64,000 bases of DNA from Myxococcales bacterium (GTDB taxonomy: Bacteria > Myxococcota_A > Polyangia > Polyangiales > JADJMO01): positions 248,001 through 312,000 of the forward strand of contig JADJMO010000005.1 of the NCBI GenBank assembly GCA_016709545.1, given 5' to 3'. Shown in pieces: positions 18,379 through 27,658 of this stretch (positions are counted from its first letter, which is position 1; every line of letters begins with the position of its first letter). The notes below the pieces were generated by a model. That model was not told the DNA's origin. It ran no database searches and saw only the letters and a list, made by a program, of their open reading frames with translations. Position numbers and translations under genes: made by a program.

Positions 18379-19377
18379 TGGCCGGCAGTTATCGAGCTAT
18401 CAACTACTCACTTCGACCGGCGAAGACTATCGAGCGAAAGCTGTTCTGCGAAGTGTTTCGACGCTTGTACCCATTTGGTCGAATCGAGCAGTACCGCTAC
18501 GTCGGCTTCGGGTCCTCTACTTCAGTGATTTTGCGCTGGTTCATCGAACACTTGGCATTCACAACATGCTGAGTATTGAGAAGGATGTGCAGGCAGCTGA
18601 GTCGTTTAGGTTCAATCGCCCGTACCGTTGCATCGGGCTCGAATTTCGCGAAGCCTCCGAGGTGCTTTCCGGGCTTGATTGGACCTCCAGGACGATTGCC
18701 TGGCTCGACTATGATGGAAAGCTCACCGAGGACGTACTCTCTGATATCGGTACCGTATCCGCGCGAGCTTCATCGGGAAGTGTCCTGATCGCGTCCGTAA
18801 ATGTTCAAGTCGAGTCCCCGCCGGATGAGCAGGTTCGAACGGCATTCTCAGAGGAGACGGGGATGGATTTTGAGCTAGACGCCTTTCGTCTGAAGTGCCT
18901 TAGTGAGCGTATTGGGAGGAATGTGCCTGCTGATGTCTCTGGCGCTGATCTGCGTGGCAAAGGGCTCGCGAAGGTGTCCCATAGGGTTATCTCGAACGCA
19001 ATCATGGATGCGTTGTCGGCGCGCAACGCCGCAAGCGATCCATCAGAGAAGATGCGTTTCGAACAGGTTGTAAACCTCGTTTACCGGGACAACGCACTGA
19101 TGCTTAGCGTTGGCGGCGTCTTCTATCGGGAGGCCGAGATCGCCACCCTGAAGGCGTGCGCCTTTGAAGAGCTCGGATTCGTCCGGTCAGGACCCGAGTA
19201 CTACGAGGTCCACGTTCCGTGTCTCACGGTCAGGAGATGCATCAGATAAGCACGCTCCTGCCCCGCGACCCAAACGCTGGAACAATCTCTCTACCAGGGG
19301 TGCCAGCCGCTGATATTCGACACTTCGCAGAGCTGTACCGCTACTTCCCAGCCTTTGCCGAGACCGTGTTCACTTAG
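18378..19377 (+). CDS. Methyltransferase-like protein paired with the GHKL ATPase (two frameshifts)
   Basis: Joined frames give ~333 residues. The N-terminus (RPAKTIERKLFCEVFRRLYP) leads to a Rossmann-like core: YRYVGFGS...YFSDF resembles SAM motif I, MLSIEKD resembles the acidic motif II, and TIAWLDYDG a catalytic-strand motif. Proteins of this kind are often called putative O-methyltransferases; true methylation is unproven. Frames change at about 18513 and 19225, and the C-terminus (ISTLLPRDPNAG ... FAETVFT) ends at 19377. The GTG start overlaps the GHKL stop by one base, so the two are translationally coupled and probably act as a pair. Confidence 0.6.
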
Positions 19378-19446
19378 AGCTGGGTCGTGCCAAACAACTC
19401 CGGGCGTACAGCAGCCTTGGTCCGCGGCTGGCCCTACGGGCCGGAG

Positions 19447-20079
19447 TTAGTCTCTGCTGAAGCCGAGAAGCTCTGCGTTCGTGATGTTGAATCGTTCGTC
19501 CAGATAGTACGCCATCCCGTCAGCCAATACTGCCTGCGCTTCGGCACGCGAGTATGTGAGCCCTCGCAAGAGATTTCCCGCGATGGTCTGGATTGCACTC
19601 TCAATTAACAGGGCACAGTCCGACGCTGGTTCGCCGCTCATCGGGCGGTTCTCCCGAATGCGCTCCAGCTTTCGGTTGGTAGGAGCCACATCCGAGAAGC
19701 CCTCTCGCATGAGGTGCTGGATCAAGACGGCGTTGAAGAAGCCGTCGCCGTAACGTAGCGCGATCGGATAGAGGCGGTCATTGAACGTGAGGCCGAACCG
19801 TTCGCCCTCATTTTGCAGTGTCGCTGCCCGGAGGCCTCGCTCGATCGTCCAATCGTTGAGCTCTGAGTCCCACGGTGATGGGAGTTCGCCAACGAAGGTC
19901 CCGCGCTCCTTTATTAAAAGAGTCAGCCGCGCTGGCTGAAACACCAAGCCCGTTCGCTTGCGCTCGAAGAAGCATTCACCAGTGACCCCGGGTTGCGCCA
20001 GCCGCGCCTGCCAGCGGTGCACGTCAGGCGGCAGAGGCTTTGGAGCTGGCGACGCAAAATACTTGTCGAGTGGGGCCAA
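19447..20079 (-). CDS. Hypothetical protein downstream of nucleosidase-like gene
   Basis: This protein of ~210 residues is not recognised. Its frame is open upstream into the previous gene; a TTG at 20077-20079 (LAPLDKYFASPAPKPL) is the most sensible start, 14 bases after the nucleosidase stop. The sequence is soluble with mixed alpha/beta composition (FQPARLTLLIKERGTF, LYPIALRYGDGFFNAVLIQ) and no membrane segment or catalytic motif that I can name. It is co-directional with the nucleoside-phosphorylase-like gene and is probably its operon partner; both converge on the GHKL/methyltransferase genes. Confidence 0.45.
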   Translation of the reverse strand: MAPLDKYFASPAPKPLPPDVHRWQARLAQPGVTGECFFERKRTGLVFQPARLTLLIKERGTFVGELPSPWDSELNDWTIERGLRAATLQNEGERFGLTFNDRLYPIALRYGDGFFNAVLIQHLMREGFSDVAPTNRKLERIRENRPMSGEPASDCALLIESAIQTIAGNLLRGLTYSRAEAQAVLADGMAYYLDERFNITNAELLGFSRD

Positions 20080-20093
20080 TGTAAAACGATCGC

Positions 20094-20897
20094 CTAGCTG
20101 CTGCCGGGCGTCCACGCCGAGAGGGCGTCCAGCACGAAGTCCGCCGCGTTTCGACACGCAACCTGTCGATTCGCCCGCGCATCTTGTTCTTGCGCGTGAT
20201 CGGCGAAGTCGCAGATACCCTTTACGATCATCCAGTTTGGCCTCCCTCTGGGTGAAAGTGAAAGGAGGCCAACTCCCTCCATCTCGCCGCCAACGATGCC
20301 GGTTGCCACGCGGCTTGACCAGCGAGTGACGTCCGCCCGATATGCTTCGCACTGGATGCGAGCATGACCAGTCAGCAGGCAGCCCCGCTCCACGCGGAAC
20401 CCGAGTGAGCTGGCTCGACCCCGCTGAGTTTCAAGGATTCGCAGGAGTTCCCGGCTTGACGGATAGGTTGTGGCACGCTCATCGTAGCTGTACTCCCATC
20501 CTGTGGCCGTCCTCACAACATCTCGTTTCTCGTAGGGGAACACCGAGTCTGCGACCAGCACGTCGCCAATGCACTGCTGCTTTCGGCTGACGCCAAACGC
20601 CATCCCGAGGCACAAGACCCGAGTCGCGTGCGTCCGGGACATGAAGTGGAATCCGCTCGCTGCGGAGCCACCATGGGCGAGTGCGCCCACACTCGTCTTG
20701 ACCGCGATCGTGCGGTGCCCTCCAAGTTCGCCGAGCCAGTAGCTTTCCCTCGGATCAGCGTCGCGACCATGCAATTCATCGAAAGCGATGTCGCGATGCC
20801 GCGCAGCCAGGCGTAGTTGCTCCAACTCGGTTTTTGTGGCGACGAAGAGCAGTAGATCGCACTCACGATGGTCTGGGCTATTGGCGCTTGGCTCCAC
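20094..20897 (-). CDS. Nucleoside phosphorylase/nucleosidase-like (PNP_UDP_1) protein
   Basis: This 267-residue protein has the MTAN/PNP fold signatures: SVGALAHGGSAAS near the phosphate/ribose site, VLCLGMAFGV, the ribose-binding GGEMEGVGLLS, and VKGICDFADHA with the catalytic-type Asp, ending in an Ala-rich helix (CRNAADFVLDALS). Stand-alone or fused domains of this family serve as effectors in bacterial immunity, some cleaving ATP (CBASS, Avs, Detocs); others only recycle MTA/SAH. The island setting favours a defence role, but that is inference. A GTG start is used, with no strong ribosome-binding site seen. Confidence 0.7.
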   Translation of the reverse strand: MEPSANSPDHRECDLLLFVATKTELEQLRLAARHRDIAFDELHGRDADPRESYWLGELGGHRTIAVKTSVGALAHGGSAASGFHFMSRTHATRVLCLGMAFGVSRKQQCIGDVLVADSVFPYEKRDVVRTATGWEYSYDERATTYPSSRELLRILETQRGRASSLGFRVERGCLLTGHARIQCEAYRADVTRWSSRVATGIVGGEMEGVGLLSLSPRGRPNWMIVKGICDFADHAQEQDARANRQVACRNAADFVLDALSAWTPGSS

Positions 20898-20943
20898 GGT
20901 CCGGAGTTTGCCAGAATGCGGCTGTGCCTCAAGGGGCGCGCGA

Positions 20944-21723
20944 TCAGCATTCGCTTCGCAGCCACGGTGCTTGGCGCTGCACAGCGAATCGAGAGCCGAG
21001 CCGGCCGGCGACGGCCTCGACGGCTTCCGCGAAGTGGGTGTCGCAGATGCATGCGAGTACTACATCGCCTGGTCCAGAGCGAGCTTCCCACCACTGAAAG
21101 CCTGCGGATACGTGCCCAGTCAGCAACAGGAATTCTTGGGTAGCCAGCTGGATCAGATGGTGGGTGAGGCGTCCGCTCGTGAAGCCGCGCCATGGGGTAT
21201 CGAGCGTCGGAGCCGGAAGCTGCAACGACTGTCGACGACAGGCAGTGAGTGCGGCCTGGTGTACGCAGAGCGCGTCCAAGTCCACCAGCAGCTGCGTCGC
21301 ATCGGAGGGCGCGTTCCGCACCAAGAACCTCGCCAGGCTTGCCGCAGCCGCGCGAGTCGGCCTACCTCGGTGGATTGCGTCGCAGCTGGCCTCGTTGCCT
21401 GCCCAAATCGCCAGCTTCATTGGCAAGTTGCGTGAGAATGCGGCTCGGGCCTGGCTGAGTCCGTGCAAGCAGTGGCCGTCTAGCTCGTCGGCCGCCGCCC
21501 GGCGGGCCAGGGCAACATGCGTCTCGAGCCGCCTGCGTTCGACGGGCTTGAGCGCTGCCGCCAACGGCCGCGCGCGTTGGACCAGCCAGAGCGCTGCCGC
21601 GAACCAGCCTTCACGATCGAACCAAGGCGTCGGACCGGCACCGTCAGCGTGCGGCAGGTGTGGGTGAAGACGTGTTGGAACCACGGCTAGCGCTGCATGT
21701 AGCAGTGGGTGTGGGTGAGCCAC
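20944..21723 (-). CDS. Hypothetical protein, island right side
   Basis: This is a protein of ~260 residues with no recognised family. The open frame extends upstream over the neighbouring lipoprotein gene, so the start is uncertain; GTG 21723 or a GTG about 39 bases further in are reasonable choices. It is Ala/Arg/His-rich and helical, with WFAAALWLVQRARPLAAALK and a conserved-looking C-terminus (LIQLATQEFLLLTGHVSAGF, GDVVLACICDTHFAEAV). No signal peptide or membrane segment is evident. It lies 46 bases upstream of the nucleosidase-like gene on the same strand and could share its transcript. Confidence 0.4.
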   Translation of the reverse strand: MAHPHPLLHAALAVVPTRLHPHLPHADGAGPTPWFDREGWFAAALWLVQRARPLAAALKPVERRRLETHVALARRAAADELDGHCLHGLSQARAAFSRNLPMKLAIWAGNEASCDAIHRGRPTRAAAASLARFLVRNAPSDATQLLVDLDALCVHQAALTACRRQSLQLPAPTLDTPWRGFTSGRLTHHLIQLATQEFLLLTGHVSAGFQWWEARSGPGDVVLACICDTHFAEAVEAVAGRLGSRFAVQRQAPWLRSEC

Positions 21724-21739
21724 GTCGGAACGACTCAGC

Positions 21740-22096
21740 TCAGCTACCACAGACCTTGTAGCCGAGACTGACGTCGACCTGGCACGTGCCGATCTCGCAG
21801 TCGGCGTTCTTGGTGCACGTGCGGACGCAGTAGGCAGTGCCTGTGGACAGTTTGACGCACGCCGCTCCGCAAGCCGCAGTGGCCGACGGGCACCCACAAT
21901 CCGAGTGGGCCGTGCATACCCTCGCGCAGAAGCCGCCCTTGGCGCAGTAGCCAGCCGGCAGCGCCGCGCAGTCCCCATCACCAGAGCAGGCTTTGCCGAC
22001 CGCCTTCTCCGCGGAGGGCGGTGCGGGAGCCTCCGTAGAGCACCCGGCCGCCGCGAGAAGCACCATCAAGGCCGTGAGCGCGAGAACCCTCTGCAT
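21740..22096 (-). CDS. Cys-rich lipoprotein
   Basis: This 118-residue lipoprotein has a signal peptide and lipobox (MVLLAAAGC). A short Pro/Ala linker leads to a domain with more than a dozen Cys residues in spaced pairs (SGDGDCAALPAGYCAKGG, HSDCGCPS, KNADCEIGTCQ). The repeated D/S-DC...CxxGxC pattern resembles small disulfide-rich surface modules found in numbers in myxobacteria. AGGGAGA lies upstream of ATG 22096. Function unknown; probably an outer-membrane or surface protein. Confidence 0.65.
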   Translation of the reverse strand: MQRVLALTALMVLLAAAGCSTEAPAPPSAEKAVGKACSGDGDCAALPAGYCAKGGFCARVCTAHSDCGCPSATAACGAACVKLSTGTAYCVRTCTKNADCEIGTCQVDVSLGYKVCGS

Positions 22097-22204
22097 GACG
22101 TGTCTCCCTTGTGCTGGGCGCGGCGCCCTGCTGCGCCCGCACCTTCATGAACACGCATAACAGAGCGTGTTTGCGTCGACAATGCGCCTGTAGCGCGGGA
22201 CGAC

Positions 22205-22486
22205 GTGGCCGCCATCGCTCCAAAGCCTCGCCCCTTGCGTGAGTGGCGCCGCAGCGTGGCGGCTAACGTGCGCGCTCTGCGGGAGCGACGTGGCCTCACC
22301 CAGGAGCAGCTGGCCGAGGCCGCCTGCATTGGCCCGCGCTACCTACAGGAAGTCGAGCGGGCGCGTACGAACCCCTCCCTCGACATGCTCGTGGCGATTG
22401 CTGATGCCCTGGGAGTCGATCCACGTCGCCTACTGCGTCCCGCGGAACTCGAGATTCGGCCGCCGGGCCGACCGAAGACCCGCTGA
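22205..22486 (+). CDS. XRE-family transcriptional regulator
   Basis: This 93-residue protein is nearly all helix-turn-helix: VRALRERRGLTQEQLAEAA, then IGPRYLQEVERARTNPSLDM and LVAIADALGVDPRRLL, the standard Cro/C1-type HTH_3. A basic tail (RPPGRPKTR) may help DNA binding. It uses a GTG start without a clear ribosome-binding site. It stands alone at the right edge of the island and is a candidate repressor of island promoters, for example the palindrome upstream of dndC, though nothing in the sequence links them directly. Confidence 0.8.
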   Translation: MAAIAPKPRPLREWRRSVAANVRALRERRGLTQEQLAEAACIGPRYLQEVERARTNPSLDMLVAIADALGVDPRRLLRPAELEIRPPGRPKTR

Positions 22487-22627
22487 GACGGGTGGTTGGT
22501 GGTTCGGATGGGCCTGCCTCAGAAATGCCCAGCGGCTTCTCCGGCTGCCTCACAAGTCGCGAGACGCCTCGCAATTCCGTCCACGGTCTCAGTTTCGGGG
22601 CAAAGCCCGTCGGAGTAGAAGACCCGG

Positions 22628-23605
22628 ATGCGGCGGGTCCTCCTGCTGACGACCCCGTTCGACCGTCGAGCGCACCTCGACGGCACGCGCCGCGCCGTGC
22701 TCGATCTGCTGCCCGAACTCCCCGGGCACGACGTCGCGCCTTGGGTGCTCGGACGGCAGGGAACGCGCGTCGCGGGCGCCGACGTACTCGCCGTCGAAGG
22801 CCCCGCCGACGTGTTCGCGCGCATCCTCTCGTGGCTGCGGCCGGGCGACCTCGTCCACGCCTTCCTCACGCCTCGCCGTCGCACGGTGATCGCGCTCCAC
22901 GCCATCGAGCGCCGCGCGCCGGTGCTGCACACGCTCACCTCGACGCCCGTCGACAAGCTCCTGATGCCGCGCATGCAGCGCACGATCGCGACGAGCGCGT
23001 GGGTGGGCCGAGGCCTGGATCTGCCGGTGATCCCGATGCCGTTCGCCCCCGAGCCGCCGACCCTCGCCGCGCCGTACAAGAACCTGCTGCTGTTCGCCGG
23101 TGATGCCCGCGAAGGTGGAGGCATCCTCGAGACCGCGGAGGCCTTTCGCTCCATGTCGCTGCCGTGGGGCGTGCGGGCGGTGCTCGGGATCGCCTCGCGC
23201 GCCAAGAACGCGGACGAGGTGGCGCTCGCGCGTGACGTCTGCGCGCGGACCCCGGACGCGGTGTTGCTGGGCGAGCAACCCTCGCTGCTCCCCCACCTCA
23301 CCGCCGCGCGCGCCGTGCTGCTGCCGGCCAGCCACACCCACGCCAAGCTCGATCACCCGCGGGTGCTGCTCGAGGCGCTGTCGGCGGGCACGCGCATCGT
23401 CGTGGGCCCTGCGCCGAACCTCGCCGAGCTCTTGCCCGATCCGTCGCTCGGCGTGGTGGTCGACGGCGTCTCGTCGCTGCGCGAGGCGCTGGAGGACGCG
23501 CTCGTGGCGCCCCATCCCGGGCCGCTCGCCGTGGCCCGGGTGCTCTCCGCCCGCAACCCGCGTCGCATCGCAGCGGCGTACGCCAAGCTCTACGACGCGC
23601 TCTAG
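22628..23605 (+). CDS. GT4-like glycosyltransferase
   Basis: This 325-residue protein has the two-Rossmann (GT-B) layout of family-4 glycosyltransferases. The N-terminal domain starts RRVLLLTTPFDRR; the C-terminal domain has KNLLLFAGDAREGGGI, a donor-site-like AVLLPASHTH and the retaining-type segment HPRVLLEALSAGTRIV, where the Glu normally contacts the nucleotide sugar. It is slightly shorter than typical GT4 enzymes (350-400). No neighbouring polysaccharide genes are seen, so the acceptor is unknown. It marks the return to core-style codon use after the island. Confidence 0.65.
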   Translation: MRRVLLLTTPFDRRAHLDGTRRAVLDLLPELPGHDVAPWVLGRQGTRVAGADVLAVEGPADVFARILSWLRPGDLVHAFLTPRRRTVIALHAIERRAPVLHTLTSTPVDKLLMPRMQRTIATSAWVGRGLDLPVIPMPFAPEPPTLAAPYKNLLLFAGDAREGGGILETAEAFRSMSLPWGVRAVLGIASRAKNADEVALARDVCARTPDAVLLGEQPSLLPHLTAARAVLLPASHTHAKLDHPRVLLEALSAGTRIVVGPAPNLAELLPDPSLGVVVDGVSSLREALEDALVAPHPGPLAVARVLSARNPRRIAAAYAKLYDAL

Positions 23606-23669
23606 ATCCTGTGGCGGCCGCCCGTGGAGGCGGCCGCTGTTCGCTGCGCTCGCCTCCGGCTCGCTCCGC

Positions 23670-24548
23670 TCACTTGCTCGCGGCGGCGATGGCGGTCGGC
23701 GCCTTGGCCATGGCGCTCATCACGGCGCCGTCGACGGCCATGTCCTCGAGCTTCTCGAGCGACTTCTGGTTCTTCTCGGCGTTGGCGTTGCCGATGGTGG
23801 AGGCGTTGCCCTCGATCGAGCTCTTGATGACGGCGAGCTTGCTGAACGCGAAGGAGACCTTGGCCTGGATACGCAGGTCTCCCGCGAACTTGGAGCGGTC
23901 GAGCGAGACGAGCCGCGCGTCGACCCCGAGCACGGGCAGCCCCTTGCTGCTCGCCTCGTTCAGGTACTTGCCGGCCGTGGCCGAGTCCGTCGGCAGCACG
24001 TAGACGCCGTCGATCCCGCCGAACTTCCGCCGCGCCGCCTCCTCGAGCACCTTGGACAGCTCGCTGGCGCGGACGTTCGTCTCGTTGTGGATCTTGTTCA
24101 GCTTCACGACGTACTTGGTGGTCGCCCAGTTGGGCGGACCGCTCGTGGTCACGCCGCCACCACCATTCGAGGGGCCGCCGACGCCGCCGCTCGCCTTGAG
24201 CGAGGTGATCGCCGACTCCATCGCCTGCTTGGTGGGCGGGTTCTTCTCCTTGGCGACGCGGTCCTCGAGCGCTGGCACCGCGAGCACGTCGCCGAGCTTG
24301 GCGAGGGCGCTGGCCGCGGCCTGGCGCACGGTCGGGTGCGGGTCGTCGAGGGCGCCCTCGAGCGGCTTGCGCGCCTTGAAGTCGCCACTTGCACCGAGCT
24401 TGAGGCAGGCATCGACCCGGAAGCGGAAGTCCTCTGCCGTCTTGAGGATCTTCGCCTGCGCGGCGACGTCGATGCCCGCCGTGCGTGCAGGGACGACCGC
24501 CAGCGCGAGCGCGGAAGACAGCAGGATTGCGACGAGACGACCTCTCAC
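23670..24548 (-). CDS. Secreted HEAT-repeat-containing protein
   Basis: This protein of ~292 residues starts at GTG 24548, with AAGGAG upstream and a signal peptide (RGRLVAILLSSALALAVVPARTA). Residues ~40-110 hold HEAT-like helical repeats (PLEGALDDPHPTVRQAAASAL and AKLGDVLAVPALEDRV). A Gly-rich linker (about 125-140) leads to a C-terminal domain (about 145-290) with an unnamed fold. It is likely a periplasmic scaffold or binding protein. The gene is divergent from bamA; nothing ties it to outer-membrane assembly other than position. Confidence 0.55.
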   Translation of the reverse strand: MRGRLVAILLSSALALAVVPARTAGIDVAAQAKILKTAEDFRFRVDACLKLGASGDFKARKPLEGALDDPHPTVRQAAASALAKLGDVLAVPALEDRVAKEKNPPTKQAMESAITSLKASGGVGGPSNGGGGVTTSGPPNWATTKYVVKLNKIHNETNVRASELSKVLEEAARRKFGGIDGVYVLPTDSATAGKYLNEASSKGLPVLGVDARLVSLDRSKFAGDLRIQAKVSFAFSKLAVIKSSIEGNASTIGNANAEKNQKSLEKLEDMAVDGAVMSAMAKAPTAIAAASK

Positions 24549-24963
24549 TGCTGGCTCTGCTCCTTCGTGGTCGGGTGGTCCGTGAAGGCCCATGGGGATG
24601 GACGGGCCACCTGAACGACGATGCACCGATTTTCAGTCATCTGGCGTTTTCGTTCAACGGTGCAAAGGTGCGCGCTCGGCGCCATCGTAGGCAGGTTCCG
24701 CCCGCCACGGAGATACGCACTGTGGCGGAACACCGCACCCGAGGTGGTCCGCTGTGGGCGGTGGACGTAGAAGATTGACCTCCGGCGTCGCACCTACCTA
24801 TTCCGCTCCGCTGCCCCGCTCCGCGGTCCGCTCCCCGATGCCCTCATTCCCGCAAAGCCACCGGTCTCGCCCCGCGAGAGCCCGCACTTCTGAACCTTTC
24901 GCTGGGAAGCCCGTCGACGGTTGCTCCACTCTTCCGGGAGGCCGACCGAAGGTCGCGCGGGGT
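24549..24963. other. Upstream region of bamA, no independent gene seen
   Basis: This is the divergent region between the HEAT-repeat gene and bamA. The bamA frame is open back to 24754, so a longer N-terminus cannot be excluded, but the extra residues look like untranslated leader (no signal peptide). The segment 24630-24665 is relatively AT-rich (GATTTTCAG, GCGTTTTCG) and is the likeliest promoter zone; no clear -35/-10 pair was found. Confidence 0.3.
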
Positions 24964-27577
24964 GTGCTCCGCGTGCTCTGGCTGTTCGTCGCGACCTTGT
25001 TCTTCGGCATCTTCACCGCGCCGCGGCTCGCGGCCCAGGGCGTCGGCGCCAAGCCCTCCGCGTCCGCCAAGCCGTCGGCCGCGCCGAAACCCCCGGTGGC
25101 TTCCGCGGCCAAGCCCGGCGCCAAGCCCTCGGCCTCTGCGTCCGCCGCGGCTTCGAGCGTGGCCAGCGTCGCGCCGTCGGCCAGCGCCTCGGGCTCTGCC
25201 TCGGCGTTCGACGACGACCCTGTACCTCCCGTCGCCACGACCAAGGCCGTCGCGCCCACCCTGCCGAAGACCACCGCGGAAGAGGCGGCCGGCAAGCTCG
25301 TGCGCAAGATCGAGGTCGAGGGCAACACCCGCGTCGCCTCGGACCGCATCACCGACTACCTGCGCCTCAAGGAAGGCCAGCCCTTCGTCCCGACCGACCT
25401 CGCGCGCGACGTGAAGGAGCTCTGGCAGAGCGGTCTGTTCGACGACATCGAGGTCGATCTCTCCAAGAACGACGACGGCACGATCGACCTGCGCTTCCAC
25501 GTGCGCGAGCGCCCCAACGTCCGCGCCGTCGTGTTCGAGGGCAACAAGGTCTTCGAGACCGACAAGCTCCGCGAGGACGTCGAGATCAAGGAGAACACCG
25601 TGTTCTCCGCGCCGGCGGTGCGCCGGAGCGTCCAGAAGCTCAAGGACAAGTACGCCGAGAAGGGCTACTTCCTCGCCGAAGATCACCAGCGAGGTCGTCC
25701 CGCACAAGGACAACGAGGTCACCGTCAAGCTCTCCATCGTCGAGGGCAAGGAGGTGACCATCAAGAAGATCACCTTCGTCGGCAACCACCACGTGCCGGA
25801 CGACGAGCTCAAGGGGATCATGCTGTCCGCGCAGGGCGGCTTCCTCGGGATCGGCAGCGGCGCGAGCTACCGCAAGGACGTCTTCGAGCGCGACGTCCTC
25901 ATTCGCGTGATGCTCACGCCGGACCGCGAGGGAATCGAGGTCACGGTCACCATCGAGGAGGGCCCCCAGTTCACCGTCAAGCGCGTGGACGTGTTCGAGC
26001 TCGACCCCGACGGCAAGGAGATCGAGCCGCTCGGCGGGCGCAAGGCGCTCTACGAGATGCTGAGCGTGAAGGTCGGCGAGACCTTCAACCGCGCGCTCCT
26101 CGTCAAGGACCTGCAGGGGGTCAAGACCCTCTACCGCGACCAGGGCTTCGCCAACGTCGAGGCCGACCCGGGCACCCAGCTCGACTTCGACAAGAAAGAG
26201 GTCAGCATCCGCGTGCCCATCAAGCGCGGACCGCTGGTGAAGATCGGGCGCATCGAGATCCGCGGCAACAGCAAGACGAGCGACAAGGTCGTCCGCCGCG
26301 AGATGGTGGTCATCGAGGGGCAGAAGTTCTCCGAGACCGGCCTCGAGGAGTCGCGGAGGCGCGTGCTCGCCCTCGGCTTCTTCGAGCGCGTCGACGTCTC
26401 CACCGAGAAGGGCGCCCTCGCCGACACCGTCGACGTGAACTTCGAGGTCGCGGAGCGGCCCACCGGCACGTTCCAGATCGGCGCGGGCTTCTCCTCGATC
26501 GAGCAGTTCATCGCGACCGCGCAGATCCAGCAGGCCAACCTCTTCGGCCGCGGCCAGTCGCTCGCGCTGCAGGCCCAGGTCTCCGGCCTGCGCCAGATGG
26601 TCAACATCCGGTTCTTCGAGCCGTACCTGTTCGACAGCGACTGGTCGGCCTCGGTCGACTTCTACGACCAGCTGCGCATCTACGACTCGTTCTCGCAGAC
26701 CTCGCTCGGCGGCTCGCTCACGCTCGGCTACCCGATCATCCAGCCGTCGCTGCGCTGGAACCTCAGCTACACGGCGGAGCGGGTCAAGGTCACCACGAGC
26801 ACCACGAGCACGTTCTTCGGGACGAGCGCCGCGGTGAGCCTGTTCCAGCGCCTGCCACTCGCCAACCTGTTCAACGACGGGTTCGTCTCCTCGGTCAAGC
26901 CGGCCATCGTCTACGACACGCGCGACAACCGCCTGTTCCCGACGAGCGGCGTCTACATGATCGCGTCGTCGGAGCTCGCGTCGTCGGCGTTCGGCTCGCA
27001 GAACCAGTTCCTGCGTCACCGCATCAACGCGCGCTTCTACTACAACCTCGGCGGCAACGTCGTCCTCAAGAACAACACCGAGTGGGGCCACGTCACGAGC
27101 CCCAACGCCGCGGGCGTGCCGATCTTCGCGCGCTTCTTCCTCGGCGGCATCTTCGACGTCCGTGGGTTCCGCCTGCGCTCGATCGGCCCGCGCCTGCCGC
27201 TCAACGGCAGCCTCGACCCGAACACCAGCATCTACACGAACGGCGCGAACATCGGCGGGAACATGCAGCTCTACTCGAACTTCGAACTCGAGTTCCCCAT
27301 CCTCGACAAGGTCGGCATCCGCGGCGTCGTGTTCTTCGACGCCGGCAACGCCTGGAACCTCGAGGGCCTCTACTGCAACGTCGCGCGTGGCACCCCGACC
27401 GACAAGGTCGTCGACCCGTGCAACAAGAACCTCCTCGACCTGCGCACCTCGTACGGCTTCGGCATCCGCTGGTTCTCGCCGCTCGGCCCGCTGCGCTTCG
27501 AGTGGGGCTTCCCGACCCGCCCGCTCGCGTACGAGGACTCGAGCCAGTTCGAGTTCACCATCGGCAACTTCTTCTGA
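24964..27577 (+). CDS. bamA: Outer-membrane protein assembly factor BamA (one frameshift)
   Basis: BamA inserts beta-barrel proteins into the outer membrane. The chosen GTG start gives a signal peptide (WLFVATLFFGIFTAPRLAAQ). An unusual Ala/Ser/Lys/Pro linker of ~80 residues follows, then five POTRA repeats (first LVRKIEVEGNTRV; last KIGRIEIRGNSKTS), and a 16-strand barrel with the conserved L6 motif VRGFR (FDVRGFRLRS) and a C-terminal Phe (FTIGNFF). A one-base insertion at about 25680 (GCCGAAGATC where GCCGAGATC restores the frame) splits the frame; because the gene is essential, a consensus error is likely. Joined length is ~870 residues. Confidence 0.9.
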
Positions 27578-27588
27578 GAGGGAACCCG

Positions 27589-27611
27589 GGGCGGACATAT
27601 CCTGTCCGCCC
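27589..27611. terminator. Hairpin after bamA
   Basis: GGGCGGACA-TATCC-TGTCCGCCC is a perfect 9-bp stem with a 5-base loop, 12 bases after the bamA stop. There is no U-tract. It may end bamA transcription or attenuate into imuA, which begins 48 bases further on. Confidence 0.5.
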
Positions 27612-27658
27612 TCGAGTTGTGCGAACCGAGCGAGGACCTATGCTGGACAAGCGTCCAG

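Noticed and set aside
22519..22630. Minus-strand frame VFYSDGLCPETETVDGIARR between the XRE and glycosyltransferase genes
   Set aside because: It looks protein-like but is only ~37 residues outside the glycosyltransferase shadow, with no start or family match. It may be a gene scrap.
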